In this document: positions 40,529 to 48,163 of the stretch, one piece after another
Numbering within the stretch: the first letter of the stretch is position 1
Layout of the letters: each line of letters starts with the position of its first letter
Assembly (NCBI RefSeq): GCF_003697845.1
Contig: NZ_RDQE01000003.1
Location: 1-64,000 of the forward strand
Origin: Halobellus captivus
Lineage (GTDB): Archaea > Halobacteriota > Halobacteria > Halobacteriales > Haloferacaceae
Direction of reading: 5' to 3'
DNA length: 64,000 nucleotides
Made by a program: the position numbers and the translations under genes
Notes under the pieces: model-generated
Told to the model about the DNA's origin: nothing
Databases searched by the model: none
The model's input: the letters and a program-made list of their open reading frames with translations, nothing else

Positions 40529-41619
40529 GCTTTGGCACCGAGTTCGAGGTCCGCGAGCACACCGTTGAGCCGGTCGACCGCTTCCCTCGTGTCCTCGCGT
40601 GTTCCGGTGGAGATCCGCACGCACTCCGGCAATCCGAAGGAGGTACAGTTCCTGATGATGACTCCCCGTTCCTGGGCGGCCTCGGCGACCACGGTTCCGT
40701 CGCCGACCCGTGCGAGCACGAAGTTGCCCGCGGAGTCGAACGTCTCGGCGTCGAGCTCTCCGGCGATGTACCCGCGAGCCCATCGCGCGGTCTCGACGGA
40801 CTCCTCGACGTGATCCGGATCGTCGAGCGCGGCCAGCGCGGCCCGACACGCCAGCTCGCTCGCCGCGAACGGGGTGTTCACGCGGGCGTACGCCTCCCCC
40901 CACTCCTCGGGGACGACGCTGTAGCCGATCCGGAGACCGGCGAGGCCGTACGCCTTCGAGAACGTCCGGAGGACGGCGACGTCGTCCCGGTCGTTCACGA
41001 GCGGGATCGCGCTGTCGACGTCGGCGAACTCCCCGTAGGCCTCGTCGACGACGACGAGCGTCTCCTCGGCGGTCGCGTCCGCGATCGTCTCGACCTCCGC
41101 GAGGGGGATCACGGAGCCGGACGGGTTGTGCGGCGAGGTGAGGTAGACGATCCGCTCGCCGCCGTACGCGCTCAGCACGCGCTCCGCGGTCTGGGCGAAC
41201 CCGTCGTCGATCGAGAGGGGGTACGTCTCGACGCCGGCGTGGTGGTATCGCGCCGACATCGCGTAGTACGCGAAGCCGGGGTCGGGGACCAACACCCGGT
41301 CGTCCGGCTCCAGCGCGGCCCGCGAGAGGTAGTCGATCGAGCCGTCGGCTCCCGGCGAGACCCACACCTGCTCGGGCGTCACGTCCCACTCCTCGGCGAT
41401 GCGAGCGGTGAGGTCGGCGTGCGAGGACTTCGGGTAGACGTTCACCCGGTCCGCGTGCTCGCGGATCGCCTCGACGGCCGCGGGGCTCGGCCCGTGGGGG
41501 TTCTCGTTCGAGGAGAGTTTGATCAGCTCCGACCGGTCGATCCCGAGGTCGCGGGCGACCTCCTCGACGCCCCTTCCGGGCACGTACGGGGAGTGATCCG
41601 AGAGGTCCCGTGGTTGCAT
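40525..41619 (-). CDS. hisC: histidinol-phosphate aminotransferase
   Basis: 364 residues. PLP enzyme of histidine synthesis (imidazole-acetol phosphate to histidinol phosphate). Motifs: KLSSNENPHGPSPAAVEAI, DYLSRAALEPDDRV, TSPHNPSGSVIPLAEVET, LVVVDEAYGEFAD, and the PLP Lys in LRTFSKAYGLAGLRIGY; C-terminal EGRIRISTG is replaced by ECVRISTGTRED, as usual. First of a three-gene run (hisC, kinase-like, phosphatidyltransferase). GCTTAAGG about 26 bases before the start fits a leaderless promoter. Confidence 0.95.
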   Translation of the reverse strand: MQPRDLSDHSPYVPGRGVEEVARDLGIDRSELIKLSSNENPHGPSPAAVEAIREHADRVNVYPKSSHADLTARIAEEWDVTPEQVWVSPGADGSIDYLSRAALEPDDRVLVPDPGFAYYAMSARYHHAGVETYPLSIDDGFAQTAERVLSAYGGERIVYLTSPHNPSGSVIPLAEVETIADATAEETLVVVDEAYGEFADVDSAIPLVNDRDDVAVLRTFSKAYGLAGLRIGYSVVPEEWGEAYARVNTPFAASELACRAALAALDDPDHVEESVETARWARGYIAGELDAETFDSAGNFVLARVGDGTVVAEAAQERGVIIRNCTSFGLPECVRISTGTREDTREAVDRLNGVLADLELGAKA

Positions 41620-41798
41620 GCCCGTGTGTCGACCGCGGCCGGCCTTAAGCGTGATCGAACGCGACGGTTCGGAAGGACGCGAACCGATTCACCGGAAACG
41701 TGGTGTGCGATCGGTCCGCACTCACGACGACGTCGGGGTCGGCCCGGATCCGAATCGAGTCCGACCCGATCGCGGATCCGGACCGAGCCGTCCTCGAT

Positions 41799-42542
41799 TC
41801 AGGGGATCCGCACGTCGTGTTCGAGGGTTCCGACGCCCTCGACGGTCACCTCGACCGTGTCCCCGTCCGAGAGCGGCCCGACGCCGTCCGGTGTACCCGT
41901 GGCGATCACGTCGCCCTCCTCCAGGGTCAGGTACGTCGTGATCTCCTCGATCAGCGTCGGCACGTCGAAGATCAGCTGGCCGAGATGGCCGTCCTGTTTC
42001 TGCTCGCCGTTCACGTGGAGTTCGACGCTCGCCTCGTCGGGCACCTCGTCGGGCGTCGCGACGACCGGGCCAAGCGGGGCGGAGTTGTCGAACGCCTTCC
42101 CGCGCACCCAGTTCTGTTCGCGGTTCTGATCGTCCCGGTTCGAGACGTCGTTCATACAGGTGAACCCCTCGACGACGTCCATCGCGTCCTCGGCGGCGAC
42201 GTCCTTGCACGACTCGCCGATCACGACGACGAACTCCGCCTCCCAGTCGATCCGGTCTTTCCCCTCGGGGGCGGTGACGGTGTCGCCGTGGCCCGCGAGC
42301 GCGTTCGGTCCCTTCAAGAAGAGCAGCGGTCGGTCCGGGACGTCGTTCCCGAGCTCGGCGGCGTGTTCGGCGTAGTTGCGACCGATACAGACGATCTTTG
42401 AGGGATCGACCGGCGGCAGTACGTCGATCTCGGGGTCGTCGAAGTCGTACACGTCGTCGCCGAACGCGACCGTCTCGGTCTCGGGGTCGTAGCGTCCTTT
42501 GCGGATCGAACCGGCCGGGTCGCGGAACCGTGCGTAGTGCAT
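41799..42542 (-). CDS. fumarylacetoacetate hydrolase family protein
   Basis: 247 residues. The family splits C-C bonds in acylpyruvates, for example in aromatic catabolism. Metal-site and active-site stretches: VCIGRNYAEHAAELG, PEGKDRIDWEAEFVVVIG and CMNDVSNRDDQNREQ. A C-terminal lid QLIFDVPTLIEEITTYLTLE follows. A GGTTATAACC box 21-30 bases before the start (42563-42572) supports the Met at 42542 over one three codons upstream. Confidence 0.9.
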   Translation of the reverse strand: MHYARFRDPAGSIRKGRYDPETETVAFGDDVYDFDDPEIDVLPPVDPSKIVCIGRNYAEHAAELGNDVPDRPLLFLKGPNALAGHGDTVTAPEGKDRIDWEAEFVVVIGESCKDVAAEDAMDVVEGFTCMNDVSNRDDQNREQNWVRGKAFDNSAPLGPVVATPDEVPDEASVELHVNGEQKQDGHLGQLIFDVPTLIEEITTYLTLEEGDVIATGTPDGVGPLSDGDTVEVTVEGVGTLEHDVRIP

Positions 42543-42562
42543 ACCGTGCAATCGAATGTGAC

Positions 42563-42572
42563 GGTTATAACC
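42563..42572 (-). promoter_or_regulatory. TATA box of the FAH-family gene
   Basis: GGTTATAACC, self-complementary, about 26 bases before the start at 42542. Confidence 0.55.
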
Positions 42573-42750
42573 TTCAGGGATGGCTCCGTTGTTGCCGACG
42601 GAACCGGATCATCGGACGAACCGGCCGTTCCGGTCCTTCCCGGACCGGCATCTCCGCGGTCCCTCGGCTCACCTCGGAGCGTCGTCGACCGCGGAAGACG
42701 GATCCGCGGCGTCGTGTTTTATTACGGCTCGCCGAGACGTATCGACCGCA

Positions 42751-43476
42751 ATGGAGCTCACTTGGCACGGCCACTCGACGTGGCACGTCGTCGTCGACGA
42801 GACCGAACTACTGATCGATCCGTTCTTCGACAACCCGAAGACGGACGTCGATCCCGAGGAGCTCGACCCGGACTACCTCCTCCTGACGCACGGCCACGCC
42901 GACCACATCGCCGACGTGGACCGCTACGAGGGCGCGACGGTCGTCGCCACCCCCGAGCTGACGGGGTACATCCAGGACACCTTCGGCCACGAGGACGCCG
43001 TCGGCGGCATGGGGATGAACATCGGCGGCACCGTCGAGTGCGGCGACGCGTGGGTGACGATGGTCCGTGCGGACCACTCGAACGGGATCGACACCGGCTA
43101 CGGCACCTCCGCGGGGATGCCCGGCGGCTTCGTGATCGGCGACAAGAAGCCGACCCAGGAGTCGGATCCCGACTGTACGACGTTCTACCACGCCGGCGAC
43201 ACCGGACTGATGTCCGAGATGGTCGACGTGATCGCGCCGTACCTCGAGCCGGACGCGGCCGCGTTGCCGGCCGGCGATCACTTCACGATGGGGCCCGCGG
43301 GAGCGGGAATCGCCGCCGACTGGGTGGGTGCCGACGTGGTGTTCCCGATGCACTACGACACGTTCCCGCCGATCGAGATCGAGACGCCGGAGTTCGTCAA
43401 CGAGGTGAAAGCCGCGGGCGCGGCCGCCGAACCCGTGATCCTGGAGGGCGACGAGACCTACACGCTCGAGCCCTGA
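42751..43476 (+). CDS. MBL-fold metal-dependent hydrolase (UPF0173)
   Basis: 241 residues. [12 protein letters not shown] at the N terminus and [18 protein letters not shown] (the THxHxDH site) are characteristic of UPF0173 beta-lactamase-fold hydrolases; ADHSNGID and [10 protein letters not shown] supply later ligands. Reaction unknown. Alone; it diverges from the FAH-family gene, with 208 bases between. Start by the first Met of the conserved N terminus. Confidence 0.9.
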   Translation: MELTWHGHSTWHVVVDETELLIDPFFDNPKTDVDPEELDPDYLLLTHGHADHIADVDRYEGATVVATPELTGYIQDTFGHEDAVGGMGMNIGGTVECGDAWVTMVRADHSNGIDTGYGTSAGMPGGFVIGDKKPTQESDPDCTTFYHAGDTGLMSEMVDVIAPYLEPDAAALPAGDHFTMGPAGAGIAADWVGADVVFPMHYDTFPPIEIETPEFVNEVKAAGAAAEPVILEGDETYTLEP

Positions 43477-43551
43477 GACGGGGCGGACCCGCCCCTCGAA
43501 ACGGCCCGTATAGGAAGCTTTAGGCCCGCGGGAGCCCACCTCGGAGACGAC

Positions 43552-43950
43552 ATGTCCGACATCGAGACCACTACCGTCTGTGAGGAGGGTTACGCATGTA
43601 CGAGCCAGGTCGGCGACTTCGACCTCCAGATCGACGCGACCGACGAGACCGGCCCGAACCCGAACACCGCGCTCGTCGCGACGTACGCCTCCTGTTACAT
43701 CCCCGCCTTCCGCGTCGGCGGCGGCCAGCGCGGCGAGGACGACCTCGGAAGGCTCCAGATCGACGCGAGCGCCGAGCTCGACGAGGACGACGACCTCGAG
43801 TCCATCGTCTTCGACCTCCACGTCGAGGCCGACCTCGACGACGAGACCGCGGAGGAGATCGTCGCCCGCGGGGAGGACATCTGTCACGTCCACTCGGCGC
43901 TCCGTGAGGAGCTCCGCGCCGAGATCAACGTCCACTCGGGCGCGTTCTGA
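43552..43950 (+). CDS. OsmC-like family protein
   Basis: 132 residues. Two Cys in the OsmC layout: ATYASCYIPAFRVG in the middle and ICHVHSALREELR near the C terminus, with the domain between. OsmC/Ohr proteins reduce organic peroxides by a Cys pair. Halophile shape: acidic central loop (SAELDEDDDLES). Not in an operon; 75 bases after the MBL gene. Confidence 0.82.
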   Translation: MSDIETTTVCEEGYACTSQVGDFDLQIDATDETGPNPNTALVATYASCYIPAFRVGGGQRGEDDLGRLQIDASAELDEDDDLESIVFDLHVEADLDDETAEEIVARGEDICHVHSALREELRAEINVHSGAF

Positions 43951-43993
43951 GTCGGACCGACCCGACGAACAGCCTTCTCCGAGACGCTCCGCG

Positions 43994-44191
43994 TCACTCC
44001 TTCGTTCCGCTCGACGCGTAGTCGACGAGGACGCTGGAAGCGACGTAGCCGATGACGCCGAGGACGACCGCCGCGACGGCGGCGACGCCGGGTTCGCGGG
44101 CGACGACGTACGCCGCGAGGAACCCGACCATACCGGCCGCGTTCGCACACAAAAGTCGTAGGGTCCGGTAGCTCGGCTCGGCCCTCGCCAT
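43994..44191 (-). CDS. small membrane protein
   Basis: 65 residues with two membrane helices (about 12-30 and 34-54). No catalytic motif. A haloarchaeal conserved hypothetical. Its start is 26 bases from a central TATA box that it shares with the divergent gene at 44243. Confidence 0.62.
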   Translation of the reverse strand: MARAEPSYRTLRLLCANAAGMVGFLAAYVVAREPGVAAVAAVVLGVIGYVASSVLVDYASSGTKE

Positions 44192-44212
44192 ACCGGCGGT
44201 ACGTCCACCCTC

Positions 44213-44220
44213 GATATAAA
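44213..44220. promoter_or_regulatory. symmetric TATA box for two divergent leaderless genes
   Basis: GATATAAA is centred 26 bases before the plus-strand ATG at 44243 and 26 bases before the minus-strand ATG at 44191. The whole gap is 51 bases and has no second AT-rich box, so one box appears to serve both genes. Confidence 0.6.
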
Positions 44221-44242
44221 CCCCGTCCGGGACCCCACGTTT

Positions 44243-44737
44243 ATGTACGATATCGCGGCCACCGGGCGTATGCCATCGAACGGATACGGAACGGGTGCTC
44301 GGAGCGGCGGAGACGAGGAGGGACGTACCGATCTCGACGGGATGGATGACCGATCGACGGATCTCGCCCTCGATCCGGTTGGCTCGATCGGGTCGATCGG
44401 TTCCGCCGAGCGCGGCGGGAACCCTCGGGACGGGTCCCGTGACCGATCGGGTTTCGGTCCGTACGGCTCCGACCGTTGGGCACGCGTCCTCTCGGCGGTC
44501 ACGCCGGCGGCGATGATCGCGGCCGTCGGGATCCGGATCGGGTCGGCCGGGCGACGGTTCGCCCCCGACGCGGCGGCCGGTCTCGATGGGATCCCGTTCG
44601 GTGTCGACGTTGCGACGCTGTCGGCGGTCGCGGGCGTCGTCCACGACCTCTCGGTTCTCCTCGCGGTCGCCGTCGCGTGCGCGGTCGGGTGGCTCCTCGT
44701 GACCGCGGCGGTTCACGTGTCGACGGTGGGACAGTAG
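44243..44737 (+). CDS. hypothetical membrane protein
   Basis: 164 residues. The first 85 are Gly/Ser/Asp-rich and disordered (DPVGSIGSIGSAERGG); the last 75 hold two membrane helices (about 84-102 and 133-160). No family recognised. The start is supported by the shared leaderless TATA box; without that I would consider a later Met (residue 34). Moderately sure that it is a real gene. Confidence 0.55.
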   Translation: MYDIAATGRMPSNGYGTGARSGGDEEGRTDLDGMDDRSTDLALDPVGSIGSIGSAERGGNPRDGSRDRSGFGPYGSDRWARVLSAVTPAAMIAAVGIRIGSAGRRFAPDAAAGLDGIPFGVDVATLSAVAGVVHDLSVLLAVAVACAVGWLLVTAAVHVSTVGQ

Positions 44738-44864
44738 GGGGCATGAACGCCCCGAGGGACACGTGTCCCACCCGGCGTCTCTCGGCCGGCGTGTCCCGCC
44801 GGGATCTCCCGTCCGGAGCGCGCCGCCCGGAACGACTTTGCATCCGGCGAAGCTACCGTCGCAC

Positions 44865-45425
44865 ATGGTCGCGATGGAATCCGACTCCGAACTCGATCGG
44901 GGCGATACAGCGCCCGACTTCGAGCTACCCGGAACCGACGACGAGACGCACGCGCTGGAGGACTTCGAGAGAGACGCCCTGCTCGTGGTGTTCACCTGTA
45001 ACCACTGTCCGTACGCGAAGGCGAAGTTCGACCTCCTGAACGACCTCGCCGCCGAGTACGACGACCTCGCGGTTGTCGGGATCAACCCGAACGACGAGAC
45101 GGAGTACCCCGACGACTCCTTCGAGGCCATGCGTGAGCGGGTCGCCGACGGGACGATCGCCTACGACGCGTACCTCCGTGACGAGACCGCGGAGGTCGCG
45201 GCGGCCTACGGCGCGGTGTGTACCCCCGACCCGTTCCTGTTCGGGCGCGAGGACGGCGAGTGGCGGCTCCGCTATCACGGCCGGCTCGACGACGCGTTGA
45301 ACCCCGACGACGAGCCGACGGAGTTCTACGTCCGGGACGCGGTCGAGGCGGTGCTCGCGGGCGAGGAGGTCCCACACCCGGACCGGCCGTCGCGTGGCTG
45401 TTCGATCAAGTGGCCCGACGAGTGA
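44865..45425 (+). CDS. thioredoxin-like (AhpC/TSA-type) protein
   Basis: 186 residues. APDFELPGTDDETHALEDF, then LLVVFTCNHCPYAKAKFDLL with the CNHC redox pair, a thioredoxin fold of the redoxin group that resembles cytochrome-c-maturation proteins and peroxiredoxins. Later GVCTPDPFLFGRE and ALNPDDEPTEF are family features; a closing CSIKWPDE is common. It acts in the cytosol; partner unknown. A nearby Met (44874) is an alternative start; CGACTTTGC about 30 bases upstream favours 44865. Confidence 0.85.
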   Translation: MVAMESDSELDRGDTAPDFELPGTDDETHALEDFERDALLVVFTCNHCPYAKAKFDLLNDLAAEYDDLAVVGINPNDETEYPDDSFEAMRERVADGTIAYDAYLRDETAEVAAAYGAVCTPDPFLFGREDGEWRLRYHGRLDDALNPDDEPTEFYVRDAVEAVLAGEEVPHPDRPSRGCSIKWPDE

Positions 45426-45556
45426 GGCCACACCCGGATCGATGAGCGAGGACGCTCCCGAACATCGGGTCCCCCGCGCGGATCGTCGAACCGTAACCGA
45501 CTGCGATGGGTCGCGCTCGACTATGGGCCGTTACGCTCGACTGCGGTCCCTTGCGC

Positions 45557-45580
45557 TCGATCGCGACGCGTCGCGATCGA
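45557..45580. terminator. 24-base perfect palindrome after the DUF3592 stop
   Basis: TCGATCGCGACG is followed by its exact reverse complement, with no loop bases. It abuts the stop codon of the minus-strand DUF3592 gene (45581) and lies 132 bases past the stop of the plus-strand thioredoxin-like gene. Position suits a bidirectional end of transcription between converging genes, or a binding site. Confidence 0.65.
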
Positions 45581-46087
45581 TCAGGACGTACGTCTTCCAC
45601 GGAGGGCGGATCGTCCGCCCAGAAGCGCGAGTACCGCACCGATCCCGATCGCGACGAACGGGGCGTTGGACCGCTCCCTTCTGAGGAACGCGTCCTCCGG
45701 CGCATCGGGCGTCACGTACGCGGTGACCGTCTCGCCGGCCTCGTAGTCGTCGACCACCTTCCCGGCTCCCGATCGCGTGTCGTACGACCGCCGTACCGAC
45801 GCCGGATACACGCCGGTCGCGGTGTACGTCTTCCCTCCGTACGCGTACTCGTAGCGGACGAACGGGTAGTAGTCCGCGTCCGGGCTCGAGGCCGAACTCG
45901 TGGCGTCGACGTCGGTCTCGAGGACCGTCGCCTCGACGGGTTCCGCGGTCTCGATCGCCTGCTGTTGTTGGAGGTGATCGTACCCGCCGTAGCCGGCGAG
46001 CGCCATCCCGGCGACGAGGAACAGCAGGCCGCCGCGGACGGGGTCGATCTCTCTTCCGGCGAGGGTGATACCGTCGTTCGGGGACAT
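45581..46087 (-). CDS. DUF3592 membrane protein
   Basis: 168 residues. Two membrane helices (about 20-40 and 137-158) flank an exported domain: PVEATVLETDVDAT, YYPFVRYEYAYGGKTY, GVYPASVRRSYD, VTAYVTPDAPEDAFL, as in DUF3592 proteins, whose role is unknown. The start Met gives a cytosolic N terminus with MSPNDG; a Met eight codons upstream is possible. Confidence 0.8.
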   Translation of the reverse strand: MSPNDGITLAGREIDPVRGGLLFLVAGMALAGYGGYDHLQQQQAIETAEPVEATVLETDVDATSSASSPDADYYPFVRYEYAYGGKTYTATGVYPASVRRSYDTRSGAGKVVDDYEAGETVTAYVTPDAPEDAFLRRERSNAPFVAIGIGAVLALLGGRSALRGRRTS

Positions 46088-46239
46088 GGAGGCCGGTGAT
46101 CCGCGTTCCATGAAATGACTGTCGGAACGCGACCACCTGCCTCGACTGGCGGTCCGCTTACCGTGACTCGGATCGGCGGTTCGTGCCCGGTGGCTCCACC
46201 CCGGCGTGGGTTGAAATGGTTCCCGCCCGAAGGGATCCC

Positions 46240-46935
46240 ATGGGAATGAAGGAGGCCGGCGAGGCGGAGCTCCACGAGATCGACCGCTTCGACCGCGGCG
46301 TGGGCTGGATCGCGTATCCGGACGAATCGATGGAGCGTGCGAGCCACGCGCTCGCGGTGCCGAACGAGGAGGGCGACGACGACGTGTGGGTGATCGACCC
46401 GGTCGACGCGCCGGGCGTCGACGACCTGCTCGCGGAGTTCGGATCGGTCGCGGGCGTCGTCGTCGGGCTGGACCGGCACGAACGCGACGCCGAGACGATC
46501 GCGACCCGTCACGACGTCCCCGTCTACGTCCCCGAGTGGATGTCGGGCGTCGCCGACGGCGTCGACGGCCAAGTGCGCCGGTTCGGCCGCCGGCTGGCCG
46601 ACACCGGCTTCGAGTCGATCCGGATCCGCGACTCCACGGTGCCGCCCTGGCAGGAGGTCGGCCTCTTCGACGGGGAGACGCTCGTGGTCCCCGAGTCGCT
46701 CGGCTCGGCGTCGTACTTTCGAGGGGACCGCGAACGGCTCGGCGTCCATCCGATGCTCCGGTTCACGCCGCCGCGAACGGTCCTCTCCGGGCTCGATCCC
46801 GACCGCGTCCTCGTCGGTCACGGCGTAGGCGTCCTCGAGGACGCCGGTACGGCGGTCGAGGACGCGCTCGCGGGGTCCCGACGGAAGGCCCCCGGACTCT
46901 ACCTCAGGACGCTCCGGTCCGCCCTCGGGATCTGA
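46240..46935 (+). CDS. haloarchaeal MBL-fold-like conserved protein
   Basis: 231 residues. A fold reminiscent of metallo-beta-lactamases (DRFDRGVGWIAYPDESMER, VWVIDPVDAPGVDDLL, VVVGLDRHERDAETIA, ETLVVPESLGSASYF) but without a full HxHxDH site: the segment aligned with it reads LDRHERDAETIA, so only one His and one Asp remain. Probably a non-canonical or inactive member. The following gene starts 7 bases downstream, so the two are probably an operon. Confidence 0.75.
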   Translation: MGMKEAGEAELHEIDRFDRGVGWIAYPDESMERASHALAVPNEEGDDDVWVIDPVDAPGVDDLLAEFGSVAGVVVGLDRHERDAETIATRHDVPVYVPEWMSGVADGVDGQVRRFGRRLADTGFESIRIRDSTVPPWQEVGLFDGETLVVPESLGSASYFRGDRERLGVHPMLRFTPPRTVLSGLDPDRVLVGHGVGVLEDAGTAVEDALAGSRRKAPGLYLRTLRSALGI

Positions 46936-46942
46936 GCGGCTC

Positions 46943-47359
46943 GTGATCCACGTCACTCGCGACCTGCTGACGGTGCTCCTCGACCACGCCGCCGAGCACG
47001 ACCCGACCGCCGTGAACCTCCGCCTGTCGGCCACCCGTGCGAGGGAGTTCGACGCGGAGCTCGGACTGGACCCGGAGACGCCCGTCCTGACGCACTTCAC
47101 GCTCGGAGGGGTCGGCGGGTCGGTGAACGCGGTGTTCGGCGTCGACCTCGGAACGCCGGCGGGTCGGGGCGGCGCACGGTTCCTCTCGCATCCGACCGGT
47201 CGGCTCGAACTGTCGAAGACCGACGACCTCGCGGCGGTCGTCCTCGTCGCCGTCCCGCCGTACGACGACGACGGCGTCGCCGCATTCGACCGCGCCGGCG
47301 ACGGGATCGAGCTGGTCGTCCTCGACGCGACCCCGCCGAAGGAATCGATTCCGGAGTGA
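46943..47359 (+). CDS. degenerate JAMM/MPN-like protein
   Basis: 138 residues. RFLSHPTGRLELSKTDDLAA matches the JAMM core H-x-H-P-x(5-6)-S-x2-D, but the first His is Leu; the N-terminal Glu of JAMM proteins is not visible near DPTAVNLRLSA either. So a zinc isopeptidase fold may have lost its active site. Archaeal JAMM enzymes remove SAMP proteins. It begins with GTG seven bases after the previous gene. Assignment by motif only. Confidence 0.6.
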   Translation: MIHVTRDLLTVLLDHAAEHDPTAVNLRLSATRAREFDAELGLDPETPVLTHFTLGGVGGSVNAVFGVDLGTPAGRGGARFLSHPTGRLELSKTDDLAAVVLVAVPPYDDDGVAAFDRAGDGIELVVLDATPPKESIPE

Positions 47360-47388
47360 CTCCGGCCCTTCCCGCCCCACAAACCCGA

Positions 47389-47396
47389 GTTTAAAG
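47389..47396 (+). promoter_or_regulatory. TATA-like box of the 47422 gene
   Basis: GTTTAAAG about 29 bases before the ATG at 47422; leaderless spacing. Confidence 0.45.
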
Positions 47397-47421
47397 ACGA
47401 CCGAGCGGCTACGAGACGGCG

Positions 47422-47748
47422 ATGGCAGCACGCCCACCAGGCGACGGCGGGTCCGCGGAACCGGAGGCGATCGAGTTCGGAATCGCCGCGCTCGACGCCC
47501 GGATCGGGGAATCGGACCTCGCGTTTCCCGCGACGAGTCGGGAGATCGTCCGCGCGCTCGACCACCCGGAGATCCCCTACGACTCGAAGGGACGGACGAT
47601 CGAGCTGGCGGCGGCGCTGGAGGAGCTCCAGAAGTCGGAGTTCGAGAACGAGACGGAACTGCTCGACGCGCTGTATCCCGTCTTCGACGAGGCACGGCGG
47701 GGCGGCCGCGGGTTCCTCGACGGGCTCCGAAACGCGCTTCCCTTCTGA
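47422..47748 (+). CDS. small conserved haloarchaeal protein (DUF5789-like)
   Basis: 108 residues. IEFGIAALDARIGESDLAFP and LDHPEIPYDSKGRTIELA form a helical fold with a C-terminal helix-rich end ending LRNALPF; I believe it is the DUF5789 family (not verified). No motifs for catalysis. Function unknown. Confidence 0.7.
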   Translation: MAARPPGDGGSAEPEAIEFGIAALDARIGESDLAFPATSREIVRALDHPEIPYDSKGRTIELAAALEELQKSEFENETELLDALYPVFDEARRGGRGFLDGLRNALPF

Positions 47749-47771
47749 GTCGGGACTCGTGAGGTCCCGAT

Positions 47772-48077
47772 CTAGGTCGCCTGCTGTTCCGTCTCGACCT
47801 CCGGCTCGTCCGTACCGGTCTCGAGACGCTCGATGATGTCGTTGATGAGCACCACGTCGCCGACCGCGCGAACCCAGCGGTAGGGGACGATCACGCCGGT
47901 GTTCCCGTCGACGCGTCCGGCGAACAGCTCGTGATTGAGTTCGGCCAGCGCCAGCCCGGTCACCGACTGCGTGTCGAGATCGAGGCGGACGTCCTCCACC
48001 TCGCCGACGAAGACGCCGTTGTTCGAGTACACCTCTCTGCCGACAAGGGACGTGATCTCCTCGGGAGCAGCGTTCAT
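47772..48077 (-). CDS. PRC-barrel domain protein
   Basis: 101 residues: EITSLVGREVYSNNGVFVGE is the standard PRC-barrel opening, then VEDVRLDLDTQSVTGLALAE, and VIVPYRWVRAVGDVVLI closes the barrel. Such small proteins occur alone in archaea and may bind RNA or the ribosome (RimM-like). GCTTAATAGG about 28 bases before the start gives a leaderless promoter. Confidence 0.85.
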   Translation of the reverse strand: MNAAPEEITSLVGREVYSNNGVFVGEVEDVRLDLDTQSVTGLALAELNHELFAGRVDGNTGVIVPYRWVRAVGDVVLINDIIERLETGTDEPEVETEQQAT

Positions 48078-48163
48078 GTCCGATACGGTCACGAGCGCGC
48101 CTATTAAGCGTTCGTTGTCGAACGACGTCCGTCTGACGCGGACTCCCCTCGTTCGCCTCGGGA

